Shown here piece after piece: positions 26,571-36,098 of a stretch of 64,000 nucleotides of DNA (positions within the stretch are counted from its first letter, which is position 1; each line of letters starts with the position of its first letter). A program made the position numbers and the translations under genes. The stretch is from Kushneria aurantia DSM 21353 (GTDB lineage Bacteria > Pseudomonadota > Gammaproteobacteria > Pseudomonadales > Halomonadaceae). The notes under the pieces are model-generated. The model made no database searches and had not been told where the DNA came from. It saw only the letters and a list, made by a program, of their open reading frames with translations. The stretch lies in contig NZ_KB907876.1 of assembly GCF_000382245.1 (NCBI RefSeq), forward strand, positions 1 to 64,000, read 5' to 3'.

Positions 26571-27566
26571 GTGTCACTAAGCGACTATTTCGCCGATTTC
26601 ATCGCCCCCGAAGGGCCTCATCAGGTGGTGGCGCTGCGCCTGCCCGGGGTGCGGGTCAGCGAGTACGCCCCCGGCGTGGTGGCGCTCGAACCGGCCGCAG
26701 CGATCGAAGCCGGCGCCCCTACTATCATCTCGGCCGGCATCCACGGCGACGAGACCGCGCCCATCGAACTTTTCGGCGAACTGCTGGCGGCGCTCGACGC
26801 CGGTCAGCTGCGCGTCGGCGCGCCGGTTCTGCTGATTCTCGGTAACCGCCGGGCGATCGTCGCCGGCCGACGCTATATCGACACCAACCTCAACCGGCTG
26901 TTTCAACGCGACAGTCTGACGCTCGATGACGACCGCTTCGAGGCCGGCCGGGCGCGCGAACTGATGAGCGCGGTGGATCGCTTCCTTGCCGAGCACGGCG
27001 CGCAGGCGCTGCACCTCGATATGCACACCGCCATCCGCGACAGCCGCTATCCGCGCTTCGCCGTCGAACCCTTCAGCGACACCCCCACGCCGGCCCGGCT
27101 GTGGCGCCAGCTGAGCGCCGCCGGCCTGCAGGCGGGGCTCAGCCAGCACTGCCACAGCTGGACCTTTTCGCACTACAGCCGCCACTACCACGGCGCGCTG
27201 GGCTTTACCCTCGAACTGGGCCGGGTCGCCCCCTTTGGCGCCAACGATCTCGAGCCGCTGGCGCCGATGTTCGATCTGCTGCGCAGCCGGGTGGCCGGGG
27301 TAGCGCCGCAGGAAACCAGCGATAGCGGCCTGATACGCTTTACCGTGGTCGAAGAGATTCGCCGCCAGGGCGATGATTTCAGTCTCGCCTTCAGTGACGA
27401 TATCGCCAACTTCACCCGCTTCGAGCCCGGCGAACTGCTGGCGCGCGATAGCGAACAGGGCGAGCATCGGGTCGGCGACGAGGCGGTACATATCGTCTTT
27501 CCCAACGCCGCCGTGGAGCGCGGCGCGCGCGCGTTGCTGCTGGCAAGGCCACTGGCGACGGCGTAA
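26571..27566 (+). CDS. astE: Succinylglutamate desuccinylase
   Basis: This zinc carboxypeptidase-like enzyme (331 residues) performs the last step of the arginine succinyltransferase pathway, releasing glutamate and succinate. GIHGDETAPIE supplies zinc ligands H58 and E61, LDMHTAIR the third histidine near 150, and the C-terminal TLELGRVAPFG glutamate segment is present. The start is GTG at 26571 with GAGGGA upstream. It lies apart from the rest of the pathway (40.4-46.6 kb) but directly before the arginine-type ABC transporter. Confidence 0.93.
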   Translation: MSLSDYFADFIAPEGPHQVVALRLPGVRVSEYAPGVVALEPAAAIEAGAPTIISAGIHGDETAPIELFGELLAALDAGQLRVGAPVLLILGNRRAIVAGRRYIDTNLNRLFQRDSLTLDDDRFEAGRARELMSAVDRFLAEHGAQALHLDMHTAIRDSRYPRFAVEPFSDTPTPARLWRQLSAAGLQAGLSQHCHSWTFSHYSRHYHGALGFTLELGRVAPFGANDLEPLAPMFDLLRSRVAGVAPQETSDSGLIRFTVVEEIRRQGDDFSLAFSDDIANFTRFEPGELLARDSEQGEHRVGDEAVHIVFPNAAVERGARALLLARPLATA

Positions 27567-27736
27567 GGTAGCAGGCGTCAGACGCGCAGACGACGCTCTC
27601 TCCTGCTATCATGCGCCGCCATCGAAGGTCGGGAGAGCATCCGCTGCAGGTCGTATACGACCTCTCCTGTCACCAACAACAACAGGCCAGTGCCTTGTCC
27701 CTCGGGACAACGGCGGCCGGATTCAGGAGTTTTCCC

Positions 27737-28510
27737 TTGACCGATGAGCCCATCCCGCTGCATGTCAGCGGCATCCACAAGAAATTCGGCGATACCGAAG
27801 TGCTCAGAGGTATTTCGCTGGAAGCGCACAAGGGTGACGTCATCACCCTGATCGGCGCTTCCGGCTCCGGCAAGAGCACTTTCCTGCGCTGTCTCAATCT
27901 GCTTGAGCGCCCCGACAGCGGCGAAATCAGCGTGCACGGCGAGTCGATCCGCTTTCGCATGACCCGCCGCGGCCGCGAGCCGGCCGACCGCAGCCAGCTG
28001 GAGCGCATCCGCACCCGGCTGGCGATGGTGTTTCAGAACTTCAATTTATGGGCCCACATGACGCTGCTCGATAATGTCATCGAGGCACCGATCTACGTGC
28101 GTGGGGTGCCGCGCAAGGCAGCTCGCGAACAGGGTATGGCGCTGCTCGAGCGGGTCGGACTGACCGAGCGCGCCCACGCCTATCCCGCCCAGCTTTCCGG
28201 CGGCCAGCAGCAGCGCGGTGCCATCGCCCGCGCCCTGGCCATGGACCCGGAGGTGATGCTGTTCGACGAGCCCACCTCGGCACTCGACCCCGAGCTGGTC
28301 GGCGATGTGCTGGAGGTGATGCGCGAGCTGGCCGCCGAGGGTCGCACCATGGTGGTGGTCACCCACGAGATGGACTTCGCCCGCGACGTCTCCAATCACG
28401 TCATGTATCTGCACAAGGGTCAGGTCGAGGAGCAGGGCAACCCCGCCGAGGTGCTCTCACACCCCGAGTCGGAGCGACTGCGTCAGTTTCTCGCACCGCG
28501 CGGACGCTGA
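27737..28510 (+). CDS. aotP: Basic amino acid ABC transporter ATPase (AotP/HisP-like)
   Basis: A 257-residue ATPase with Walker [10 protein letters not shown] near 41-49, the signature [15 protein letters not shown] near 154-168, Walker [15 protein letters not shown] and the H-loop [12 protein letters not shown]. The short insert [20 protein letters not shown] after the first lobe is typical of HisP/AotP-type arginine, ornithine or histidine importers. The start is TTG at 27737, with AGGAG at the right distance. It heads a four-gene operon (ATPase, two permeases, binding protein); the aot assignment rests on the neighbouring astE. Confidence 0.88.
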   Translation: MTDEPIPLHVSGIHKKFGDTEVLRGISLEAHKGDVITLIGASGSGKSTFLRCLNLLERPDSGEISVHGESIRFRMTRRGREPADRSQLERIRTRLAMVFQNFNLWAHMTLLDNVIEAPIYVRGVPRKAAREQGMALLERVGLTERAHAYPAQLSGGQQQRGAIARALAMDPEVMLFDEPTSALDPELVGDVLEVMRELAAEGRTMVVVTHEMDFARDVSNHVMYLHKGQVEEQGNPAEVLSHPESERLRQFLAPRGR

Positions 28511-28524
28511 AGGGGCTCGACATC

Positions 28525-29229
28525 ATGATCGATTTCATGGGATACGGCCCGCGGCTGCTGGAGGGGGCACTGCTTACCGCCCAGCTCGCCGTACTGTCGC
28601 TGCTGCTGGCACTGGTGCTGGGGCTGGCCACCGCCAGCGCGCGGCTATCGCAAAACCCGCCGCTGCGCGCCATCGCTGTCGTCTACACCGTGGCCATCCG
28701 CAGCGTACCGGACCTGGTGCTGATGATGCTGTTGTTCTACGGCGCCCAGATCGGCCTCAACCAGATCACCGATGCCATCTATAACCACTGGGGCTACGAT
28801 ATCTTTATTACCATCGACCCCTTCGCCGCCGGCGTGGCAACCATCGGTCTGATCTTCGGCGCCTACATGGCCGAAACCTTTCGCGGCGCCTTTCTGGCCG
28901 TCGACCGCGGCCAGATCGAGGCCGGCGCCGCCTACGGCATGAGCCGCTGGCTGGTGTTTCGCCATATCCGCTTTCCGCTGATGATGCGCCACGCCCTGCC
29001 CGGGCTGGGCAACAACTGGATGGTGCTTTTGAAAACCACCGCGCTGGTGTCGATCATCGGCCTTTCCGACATGGTGCGGATCGCCGCCGAGGCCACCCGC
29101 GCTACTCATCAGACCTTTCTGTTCATGATTCCCGTCGCGCTGGGCTATCTGGTCATGACCTCCGTCTCCGAGGTGATCTTCGGCTGGCTGAGCCGACGCT
29201 ACAACGCCGGTTTCGAGGAGCAGCACTGA
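28525..29229 (+). CDS. aotQ: Basic amino acid ABC transporter permease (AotQ/HisQ-like)
   Basis: A 234-residue inner-membrane permease with about five transmembrane helices. SVPDLVLMMLLFYGAQIGLN and the coupling EAA loop (GQIEAGAAYGMSRWLVFRHIRFPLMM) identify the HisMQ family, and the FPLMMRHALPGLGNNWMVLLKTTALVSIIGL segment matches HisQ. Its stop overlaps the next start (TGATG), so it pairs with the second permease. Confidence 0.9.
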   Translation: MIDFMGYGPRLLEGALLTAQLAVLSLLLALVLGLATASARLSQNPPLRAIAVVYTVAIRSVPDLVLMMLLFYGAQIGLNQITDAIYNHWGYDIFITIDPFAAGVATIGLIFGAYMAETFRGAFLAVDRGQIEAGAAYGMSRWLVFRHIRFPLMMRHALPGLGNNWMVLLKTTALVSIIGLSDMVRIAAEATRATHQTFLFMIPVALGYLVMTSVSEVIFGWLSRRYNAGFEEQH

Positions 29230-29954
29230 TGCAGGAACTGCTGCAGTCGATCGCCCCCTGGCTTGCCGACAACGCCATCTTCACTCCGCAGACGCTTGCC
29301 CAGTACTGGGAGGGCTTCGTCAACACTGTCCAACTGGTTTTCATCTCGCTGGTGCTGGGACTGATACTCGCTCTGCCGCTGTCGATCGGTCGCGCCAGTC
29401 GGCTGAAACCGCTCAGTCTCGCGATCTGGGTGTATACCTGGGTCTTTCGCGGCACGCCGCTGCTGGTGCAGCTCTACATTGCCTACTATGGGCTGGCCTT
29501 CATTCCCGGCATCCAACAGAGCATTGTCTGGCCGCTGATTCGCGACCCGCTCTATCCGGCACTGCTGGCCTTCATGCTCAATACCGCCGCCTATACCACC
29601 GAGATCTTCTACGGCGCCATCAAGGCCACGCCGCGCGGTGAGGTAGAAGCCGCACGCGCCTACGGCATGTCATCGCTGATGGCCTACCGCCGCATCATTC
29701 TGCCCAGCGCCCTGCGCCGCGCGCTGCCGGCCTACGGCAACGAGGTCATCTTCATGCTCCATGCCAGCGCCATCGCCAGCGTGGTAACCATTACCGACCT
29801 GACCGGGGTGGCCTATAATGTCTATGCGCGTTTCTACGCGCCCTTCTCGGCTTTCATCTTCGTGGCGCTGTGCTACATGGTATTGAGCTTCGCCATCCAG
29901 GGCGCTTTCAAGCTGCTCGAGAAACGTATGCTGGTGCACCTGCAGCCCGCCTGA
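29229..29954 (+). CDS. aotM: Basic amino acid ABC transporter permease (AotM/HisM-like)
   Basis: A 241-residue partner permease. It has FRGTPLLVQLYIAYYGLAF, the HisM-type insertion between helices (PGIQQSIVWPLIRDPLYPAL), and the EAA loop GEVEAARAYGMSSLMAYRRI. It forms the heterodimeric channel with the preceding permease, coupled to the ATPase encoded upstream. Confidence 0.9.
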   Translation: MQELLQSIAPWLADNAIFTPQTLAQYWEGFVNTVQLVFISLVLGLILALPLSIGRASRLKPLSLAIWVYTWVFRGTPLLVQLYIAYYGLAFIPGIQQSIVWPLIRDPLYPALLAFMLNTAAYTTEIFYGAIKATPRGEVEAARAYGMSSLMAYRRIILPSALRRALPAYGNEVIFMLHASAIASVVTITDLTGVAYNVYARFYAPFSAFIFVALCYMVLSFAIQGAFKLLEKRMLVHLQPA

Positions 29955-30065
29955 AGGACGACAAACTTGCATTGCGTTACCCTCTCGTGTTCATAATCGG
30001 CTGCACGCTATGGCGTAACCCTCTGTTACCGACGATTTCCATCAACACCAACAAGAGAGACAACC

Positions 30066-30857
30066 ATGAAAAAACTGCTGACGATCTCCCTGCTGAGCGC
30101 CGCCGTGGCCGCCGGCTCGGCGCAGGCCAGCGACGACAATACGGTGCGCATCGGTGTCGACGTGCCCTACGTACCCATGGAGTATCGCACTCCGGACGGC
30201 GAACTGACCGGCTTTGACATCGAACTGGGCAACGCCCTCTGCGAGCAGGCCAAACTCCAGTGCAGCTGGGTCGAGCAGGGCTGGGACGGCATCATCCCCG
30301 GGCTGCTGGCGCGCCGCTATGACGCCATCATGTCGTCCATGACCATCAACGACGAACGTCGCCAGCAGGTGCTGTTCTCCGACCCCTACATCGTGCCGCC
30401 GTCTGCCTGGTTCGTGCCCGACGACAGCAGCATCACCGGTACCTCGCAGCAGGACATGGAAGGGGCCAACATCGGCGTGCAGCGCGGTACCGTGCAGGAC
30501 AGTTACGTCACCGACAACTATGGCGATGTTGCCAACATCCAGCGCTACGCCAGCGCCGACGACGTGGCCGTCGATATGGATACCGGCCGTCTCGATGCCG
30601 CCTTCCTCGACTATCCCACCGGCGAAGCGGCACTGGTCGATGAGGGCAACTACAAGACCATTGGTGAAATGCTCACCGAGCCGAAGGAGTACTTCGGCGA
30701 AGGTTTTGGCATCGCCTTCCGCCAACGCGACGAAGCCCTGGCCGACAAGTTCAACCAGGCGCTCGAAACACTGCGCGACAACGGCACCTACGATCAGCTG
30801 CACGACAAGTACTTCGGCGGCGGCGGCGGCGCCCCGGAACCCGCTTCCGGCAGCTGA
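30066..30857 (+). CDS. aotJ: Periplasmic basic amino acid-binding protein (AotJ/HisJ-like)
   Basis: A 263-residue solute-binding protein with signal peptide MKKLLTISLLSAAVAAGSAQA and a family 3 fold. VRIGVDVPYVPMEYRTPDGELTGFDIELGNALC is the usual ligand-cleft start, and IIPGLLARRYDAIMSSMTIN follows. The conserved ligand-carboxylate arginine lies in the NIGVQRGTVQDSY region. A glycine/alanine/proline-rich tail after the last helix is slightly unusual. The gene is last in the operon and is followed by a 19-bp-stem terminator. Confidence 0.9.
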   Translation: MKKLLTISLLSAAVAAGSAQASDDNTVRIGVDVPYVPMEYRTPDGELTGFDIELGNALCEQAKLQCSWVEQGWDGIIPGLLARRYDAIMSSMTINDERRQQVLFSDPYIVPPSAWFVPDDSSITGTSQQDMEGANIGVQRGTVQDSYVTDNYGDVANIQRYASADDVAVDMDTGRLDAAFLDYPTGEAALVDEGNYKTIGEMLTEPKEYFGEGFGIAFRQRDEALADKFNQALETLRDNGTYDQLHDKYFGGGGGAPEPASGS

Positions 30858-30895
30858 TAACAGCGCCACGCCCCGAACGCCAGGGTACTGGTACT

Positions 30896-30937
30896 CGACA
30901 AAACAACGCCCCGCTGATGCGGGGCGTTGTTTTGTCG
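30896..30937. terminator. Strong bidirectional terminator after the aot operon
   Basis: A perfect 19-bp stem with a TGAT loop has A-rich and T-rich ends (AAAACAA/TTGTTTT), so it can stop transcripts from both sides. Confidence 0.9.
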
Positions 30938-30961
30938 GGGGTATCGTGGTTATAAACCTTG

Positions 30962-30988
30962 AAAGGGCCCCGCAGTGCAAGGCCCTTT
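30962..30988. terminator. Second hairpin between aot and cstA
   Basis: AAAGGGCC and GGCCCTTT form an 8-bp stem with an 11-base loop, just beyond the end of the convergent cstA. A weak T-run (GGTTTT) follows on the plus strand. Confidence 0.5.
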
Positions 30989-31011
30989 GGTTTTCAGCAG
31001 GCGCGCTGCCC

Positions 31012-32481
31012 TCAGGTCATGGCCGCATTGGCCAGCGAGGCGTCGCGCGAAGCCGGTTCTGCCGGCTCGTCGACTGCAAAGAGGCCACCGGAGAGCCGCC
31101 GCACCCGCTTGATGAACAGCGCCAGCGCCACCGCCGTACCCAGCGCCGCGACCACATAGGCAATATTCAGCGGCAGGCCGAAGCCGATCGGCGCCCAGGC
31201 GATATAGGTGAACGTCGCCATGGTCATGAACAGCGCCGGCAGCAGCGTCATCCAGTACGCTTTTTTGGCCAGAATCAGGTACATGGTGGCCACCCACAGG
31301 GCGATGACCGCAGTGGTCTGGTTGGCCCACGAGAAGTAGCGCCACAGCAGACTGAAGTCCATGTGGGTCAGCCCCCAGGAGATCACGAACAGCGGCGCCG
31401 CCACCATGACGCGCTTGACCAGCTCGACCTGATTGACGCCCAGATAGTCGGCAATGATCATGCGCGCGCTGCGAAAGGCGGTATCGCCCGAGGTGATCGG
31501 CAGCACGATCACCCCCAGCACCGCCAGGGTGCCGCCCACTGCGCCCAGCAGCGTCGTCGATACGCTCTGCACCACGGCCGCCGGGCCGCCGTTGGCCAAA
31601 ACCCGAGAGAGCGAACTGTCGCCGTGGAACAGGCTCATCGCCGCCGCGGCCCAGATCATGGCGATCACACCCTCGGTGATCATCATGCCGTAAAAGATCC
31701 TGCGGCCGTTGTTTTCGTTACCCGTGGTGCGCGAGATGATCGGCGTCTGGGTAGCGTGAAAGCCCGACAGCGCACCGCAGGAGATAGTCAGAAACAGCAG
31801 CGGGAAGATCGGCGCGCTGTCCGGATGCATGTTAGCAAGGCTCAGCTCCGGAATCGGCGCGCCGCGCACGATCAGCATGATGCCGATACCGGCGGCGCTG
31901 AACAGCAGCAGCGCGCCGAACCAGGGGTAGATACGGCCGATCACCTTGTCGATCGGCAACAGCGTGGCCAGCAGGTAGTAGACGAAAATCGCCAGCGTGA
32001 TCACGGTCACCGACAGCGGCAGGATATTGGCCAGAAGCGCCGCCGGTGCGGTGACGAACACCGTGGCTACCAGCAGCAGCAACAAAATGGCGAAGACGTT
32101 GACCACGTGTTTCATCACCCTGCCGAGAAACTTGCCGGCCAGCTGCGGCAGATGGGCGCCGTGGTTGCGAATCGAGATCATGCCGGTGAGGTAGTCATGC
32201 ACCGCGCCGGCGAAAATGCAGCCGGCGACGATCCACAAAAAGGCCACCGGGCCGTAGAGCGCCCCCAGAATGGGGCCGAAGATAGGCCCGACGCCCGCGA
32301 TATTGAGCAACTGAATCAGCGAGTTGCGCTTGGTACCCATGGGCAGGTAATCGACATCGTCGCGCAGCGTATAGGCCGGCGTGGGGCGGCGCTGATGGGT
32401 CTCGAAAACGCGCTCGACGAACTTGCCGTAGGTGAAATAGCCCACGACGAGCAGCACGATGCCCGCGATAAAGGTCATCAT
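31012..32481 (-). CDS. cstA: Carbon starvation protein CstA-family transporter (short form)
   Basis: A polytopic inner-membrane protein of 489 residues with 13 or more helices. GPIFGPILGALYGPVAFLWI with the preceding NIAGVGP, GALSGFHATQTPIISRT and SGDTAFRSARMIIAD are CstA landmarks. E. coli CstA and BtsT import peptides or pyruvate; this shorter version lacks part of the C-terminal region, like many CstA proteins outside enterobacteria. Substrate unknown. The start ATG-ATG at 32481 follows GGGAG. Confidence 0.9.
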   Translation of the reverse strand: MMTFIAGIVLLVVGYFTYGKFVERVFETHQRRPTPAYTLRDDVDYLPMGTKRNSLIQLLNIAGVGPIFGPILGALYGPVAFLWIVAGCIFAGAVHDYLTGMISIRNHGAHLPQLAGKFLGRVMKHVVNVFAILLLLLVATVFVTAPAALLANILPLSVTVITLAIFVYYLLATLLPIDKVIGRIYPWFGALLLFSAAGIGIMLIVRGAPIPELSLANMHPDSAPIFPLLFLTISCGALSGFHATQTPIISRTTGNENNGRRIFYGMMITEGVIAMIWAAAAMSLFHGDSSLSRVLANGGPAAVVQSVSTTLLGAVGGTLAVLGVIVLPITSGDTAFRSARMIIADYLGVNQVELVKRVMVAAPLFVISWGLTHMDFSLLWRYFSWANQTTAVIALWVATMYLILAKKAYWMTLLPALFMTMATFTYIAWAPIGFGLPLNIAYVVAALGTAVALALFIKRVRRLSGGLFAVDEPAEPASRDASLANAAMT

Positions 32482-32584
32482 GATTCAGGCACTCCCGGCT
32501 TGTGGCCACGGTCGGTTTTATAACGTACGGCTGGAGCGTGCAGCGTACGCAACCGATTGATGCACTAACAGATCGACCTTGGTA

Positions 32585-33553
32585 TTAGCCCGCAGAACCG
32601 CTGCCTGGTGAAAGCGCCGTTCGCAGCCAGGCGCCGCACTCCTCGATCGCCTGATCCGCCTGGCGGTGCTGGCCCAGCCGCCGCACGAAAGCGTGAATCA
32701 TGCCGAAGTAGCGGCTGTGGCGCACCGTGACGCCCTGCGCCGCCAGTCGCTCGGCATAACGCACGCCTTCATCGCCCACCGGATCGTACTCGGCGGTCAG
32801 CACCAGCGCCGGCGCCACGCCGGCCAGATCGTGACGCGACAACAGCGTATTGAAGGGGTGATCGCGCGCCTCGTCGTCGACAAGATACTGCGACAGATAC
32901 CAGTCGCGCATGGCGCGGGTATAGCCGTGGCCCTCGGCGAAGCGCTCAAGCGATGCCAGCCCCTGCGGGCTGGCATCGAGCTGCGGATAGAGCAGACACT
33001 GCCCCATCACTGCCGGCCCGCCCTCGTCGCGGGCGCGCAGCGCGGTCAGCGCCGCCAGTTGCCCTCCGGCGCTATCCCCGGCCAGCGCAATGCGCGTGGC
33101 GTCGCCGCCGAACGAGCCGGCGTTGTCGCCCACAAAGCGCAGCGCCGCCAGCGCATCCTCGGCGGCAGCGGGAAAGGGGTGCTCCGGTGCCAGCCGGTAA
33201 TCCACCGATACCAGAATACTTTTCGAGGCGCGACACAGCGCCCGGCAGATCACGTCATAGGTCTCGACGGAGCCGGTGACAAAGCCGCCACCGTGGTAGA
33301 AAACCGTCACCGGCCGCGTACTGCGGGTCCCGTGCACCGTGGGATGATAAATCCGCACGCCGATCTCGTGGCCATCGCATTTGAAACGCCGCTCCTCCAC
33401 GTCGGCGACCGAGTATTCAGCCGGGTCGGTCTGAAGCGCGAGATTGCCGCGATCGGCGATCCTGCGCCGCTCCTGTACGCTCAAACCGCTGACATCGGGG
33501 GCATTGGCGGCGGCCTCTTCAAGCCAGTGGGCGAACTGCGGATCCAGTGTCAT
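32585..33553 (-). CDS. Alpha/beta-hydrolase esterase of the hormone-sensitive-lipase family
   Basis: A 322-residue cytoplasmic esterase. It has the oxyanion motif YHGGGFVTGS near 82-91, the nucleophile elbow GDSAGGQL near 157-164, the acid in TAEYDPVGDEG and the histidine in MIHAFVRR: a complete family IV (HSL) set. It probably cleaves short-chain esters. I chose the ATG at 33553, with AGGAG upstream. The gene is monocistronic and divergent from apbE. Confidence 0.9.
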   Translation of the reverse strand: MTLDPQFAHWLEEAAANAPDVSGLSVQERRRIADRGNLALQTDPAEYSVADVEERRFKCDGHEIGVRIYHPTVHGTRSTRPVTVFYHGGGFVTGSVETYDVICRALCRASKSILVSVDYRLAPEHPFPAAAEDALAALRFVGDNAGSFGGDATRIALAGDSAGGQLAALTALRARDEGGPAVMGQCLLYPQLDASPQGLASLERFAEGHGYTRAMRDWYLSQYLVDDEARDHPFNTLLSRHDLAGVAPALVLTAEYDPVGDEGVRYAERLAAQGVTVRHSRYFGMIHAFVRRLGQHRQADQAIEECGAWLRTALSPGSGSAG

Positions 33554-33676
33554 GCGGCAACTCCTGATCAGTGTCGTGAACAATAATTTTCAGCCTGGGC
33601 CGTGGCAGCAGGACTGGCAAGCCGGGACACCGGGCGGGCACAATAACGTTTCTGTTTTCAGCAGGCCGACACCTCC

Positions 33677-34729
33677 ATGCTTCGCACGCTCACTCTGCTG
33701 CTGGTGCTACCGCTGGCGATCGCCGGCTGCGACCGCAGCCCCGAAAGGGTCACGATAGAAGGCCAGGCCCAGGGCACCAGCTATCACATCAGCTGGTGGC
33801 GCGACGGCGGCAATCAGCTGCCGGCGGTGCGCGCCGACGTCAGCCGGACGCTGACCGCCATCGACCGCGAACTCTCCACCTACCGCGACGACTCCTGGAT
33901 ATCGCAGTTCAACGCCAGCCGCAGCACCGACTGGCAGCCGGCCCCCGAATCGGCGCTTCACCTGCTCGCCATCGCCAGGCAGATCAACGCCCGCTCCGAC
34001 GGCTGCTATGACCCCACCATTTCGCCACTGTTCCGGCTGTGGGGCTTTCAGGAGCACGACTTCCGCGTGCCGACGCAGGCCGAGATCACCACCGCGCTGG
34101 CCGATATCGGTCTTCAACATCTCGATATCGACCCCGAAACCGGGCGCATCCGCAAGGAGATCGCCACGCTGTCGCTGGATCTCTCCTCGATGGGCGAGGG
34201 CTACAGCGTCGACCGCCTCGCCGCTGATCTCGAGGCGCGCGGTATTCACAACTACCTGGTGGAGCTGGGCGGCGATATGCGCATTCGCGGCAGCAAGCCC
34301 GATGGCACCCGCTGGCGGGTCGGCATCGAAGCACCCACCAGCGGCGAGCGCCGCCCGGGCACCATCGCCACCATCGAGGATGTCGAGGGCATATCGATCA
34401 ACACCTCCGGTACCTATCGGCGCTACTTCGACGACAACGGTCAGGTGTATAGCCATATTCTCGATCCGCGCAGCGGCCGCCCCGCCGAACACAATCTGGT
34501 GTCCTCCACCGTATTCGGCCATGAGGCAGCGCGCAGCGACGGTTGGGCCACCGCCCTGCTCTGCCTGGGGCCGGCGGAGGGCATGGCGACCGCCGAGCGC
34601 GAGGGGCTTGCCGCCCTGCTGATCCAGCGCCCGGGCGAGGATCAATTCGAAAGCGATGAAAGCCCGGCACTGGAAAGCAGCGAGCGGCTGAGGCTTCAAC
34701 GCCAGGGGGATCAACATCAGGATACATGA
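33677..34729 (+). CDS. apbE: FAD:protein FMN transferase (ApbE lipoprotein)
   Basis: A 350-residue periplasmic enzyme that attaches FMN to threonines of proteins such as NqrB/NqrC and RnfG using FAD. It has a lipoprotein signal (MLRTLTLLLVLPLAIAGC) with Cys18, the GTSYHISWW start of the fold, LSLDLSSMGEGYSVD and the C-terminal HILDPRSGRPAEHNLVSSTVF metal/FAD motif. In other Halomonas-like genomes it travels with nqr; no nqr gene is in this window. Confidence 0.93.
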   Translation: MLRTLTLLLVLPLAIAGCDRSPERVTIEGQAQGTSYHISWWRDGGNQLPAVRADVSRTLTAIDRELSTYRDDSWISQFNASRSTDWQPAPESALHLLAIARQINARSDGCYDPTISPLFRLWGFQEHDFRVPTQAEITTALADIGLQHLDIDPETGRIRKEIATLSLDLSSMGEGYSVDRLAADLEARGIHNYLVELGGDMRIRGSKPDGTRWRVGIEAPTSGERRPGTIATIEDVEGISINTSGTYRRYFDDNGQVYSHILDPRSGRPAEHNLVSSTVFGHEAARSDGWATALLCLGPAEGMATAEREGLAALLIQRPGEDQFESDESPALESSERLRLQRQGDQHQDT

Positions 34730-34861
34730 CGGCGGCACGACGACCGAACTGATGCCGGCCTGAAAAGTGCCCCTGGTGACGAGAAAATTTTCCCTGCCGT
34801 CGGGATACTGCATGTTGAGACAGTCGCCTTCGCGCGGCGCCACAACATTGCACAGGGAGAA

Positions 34862-35305
34862 ATGGCCGTGATGGAGACCATTACCATCGGCGGGCTGACG
34901 CTCGATTTCTATCAGAGTCGTCACACCACCCATGAGCAGCTCGATCTTTTTCGCATGACCGTCATGCCCGGCGCTCGTATGCCGGTGGCCCACTACCATG
35001 ACAGCTGGGACGAGACAGTGCTGGGGCTGGCGGGGCGACTCGACTTTCGCGTGGACGGCGAAAGCGTCGCTATTACCCCCGAGTCGTCGCTTTTCATTCC
35101 GCGTGGCGCAGTACACGGCTTCGACAACACCTCAGATGCGCCGGCCAGCTGTCTGTGCATGCTGACGCCGGGCGCACTGGGTCCGGACTACTTCCGCGAA
35201 CTGGCGGCACTCGTCGCCGAAGGCCCGCCCGACCCGGAGCGCATGAAGACGATCATGTCGCGCTACGGGCTGATCCCCGCGCCCGAAGGTAATCGACAGC
35301 ACTGA
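34862..35305 (+). CDS. Cupin-domain protein
   Basis: A 147-residue single cupin. The metal motifs are visible: VAHYHDSWDETVLGLAGRLDF (two histidines and a glutamate) and the second motif SLFIPRGAVHGFDNTS with its histidine. An iron or other metal is likely; the function is unknown. GGGAG sits just before the first ATG and also at a better distance from an in-frame GTG at 34868, so the start may be two codons later. Confidence 0.8.
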   Translation: MAVMETITIGGLTLDFYQSRHTTHEQLDLFRMTVMPGARMPVAHYHDSWDETVLGLAGRLDFRVDGESVAITPESSLFIPRGAVHGFDNTSDAPASCLCMLTPGALGPDYFRELAALVAEGPPDPERMKTIMSRYGLIPAPEGNRQH

Positions 35306-35332
35306 CTCCGGAGCCAATAACGCCTGTGGCGC

Positions 35333-36052
35333 CTAACGCGCCATGCCGATGCCTTCACGCATGAAGTTGACGATCCAGCGTGCCATGACGTGATCGTCCA
35401 CCGGCGCCGACAGCGTCGCCATGCCTTCACGGCGGCGGCGATCCGGCATCTGCCCGCTCCTGCCGGCCATCAGGTCGGCGCTGCACGCTTTGGTGAACTC
35501 CGGGTGACCCTGCACGCTCATGGCGGCGTTACCGTAGTCCAGCATGTAGTAGGGACAGAAGGTGCTTTCAGCCAGCACTGCGGCGCCTTCGGGCGGTTCG
35601 ATAACCTGATCCTGATGGCTGACGATCAGATCCAGCCCCTCCTGCCAGGGCATCATCCAGCTGCGGCGCTCGTTGACCGTATTGAAGGAGACACCCACTC
35701 CCCAGCCGCGATCACTTTTGGCAGCGCGCCCGCCCAGCGCCTGGGCGATCGCCTGATGGCCAAAACAGATGCCCACCAGCGGCCGCTGCTCGGCGTGCAG
35801 ACGTCGAATCAGCGCCAGCAGCTCGGCAATCCAGCCGTGGGCCTCGTAAACGCCGGCCTTGCTGCCCGAGATCAGCCAGCCGTCGACATCGTCGAGGCTG
35901 CCCGGCAGCTCGCCGTCATGAACCCGCCAGGTCACGAACTCGAGCGTGGGGTCCACGGCCTGCAGAAGCCGCGCGTAGAGTTCAGGGTAGTTGCCGTGCA
36001 CCTCGGCCAGGTGCGGCGCCAGATCATCACACTGCAGCAGCCCGATCTTCAT
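35333..36052 (-). CDS. Class I glutamine amidotransferase-like hydrolase
   Basis: A 239-residue stand-alone GATase1 protein. The nucleophile is the cysteine in VGICFGHQAIAQALGG near 93-108, and the histidine-glutamate pair is in SVQGHPEFT. There is no synthetase domain, so it may act as a gamma-glutamyl hydrolase. It lies directly downstream of an ethanolamine-type permease gene on the same strand (46-base gap), which suggests removal of gamma-glutamyl from a glutamylated amine; that is inference. The upstream GAGGGAAG supports the ATG at 36052. Confidence 0.82.
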   Translation of the reverse strand: MKIGLLQCDDLAPHLAEVHGNYPELYARLLQAVDPTLEFVTWRVHDGELPGSLDDVDGWLISGSKAGVYEAHGWIAELLALIRRLHAEQRPLVGICFGHQAIAQALGGRAAKSDRGWGVGVSFNTVNERRSWMMPWQEGLDLIVSHQDQVIEPPEGAAVLAESTFCPYYMLDYGNAAMSVQGHPEFTKACSADLMAGRSGQMPDRRRREGMATLSAPVDDHVMARWIVNFMREGIGMAR

Positions 36053-36098
36053 CTCTTCCCTCTTGCCCGGGGTTAATCACAACGTGCCACCCGGTGGC

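Noticed and set aside
30520-32523. 667-codon plus-strand frame across aotJ and cstA
   Set aside because: It runs out of frame through aotJ, across two terminators and antisense to cstA.
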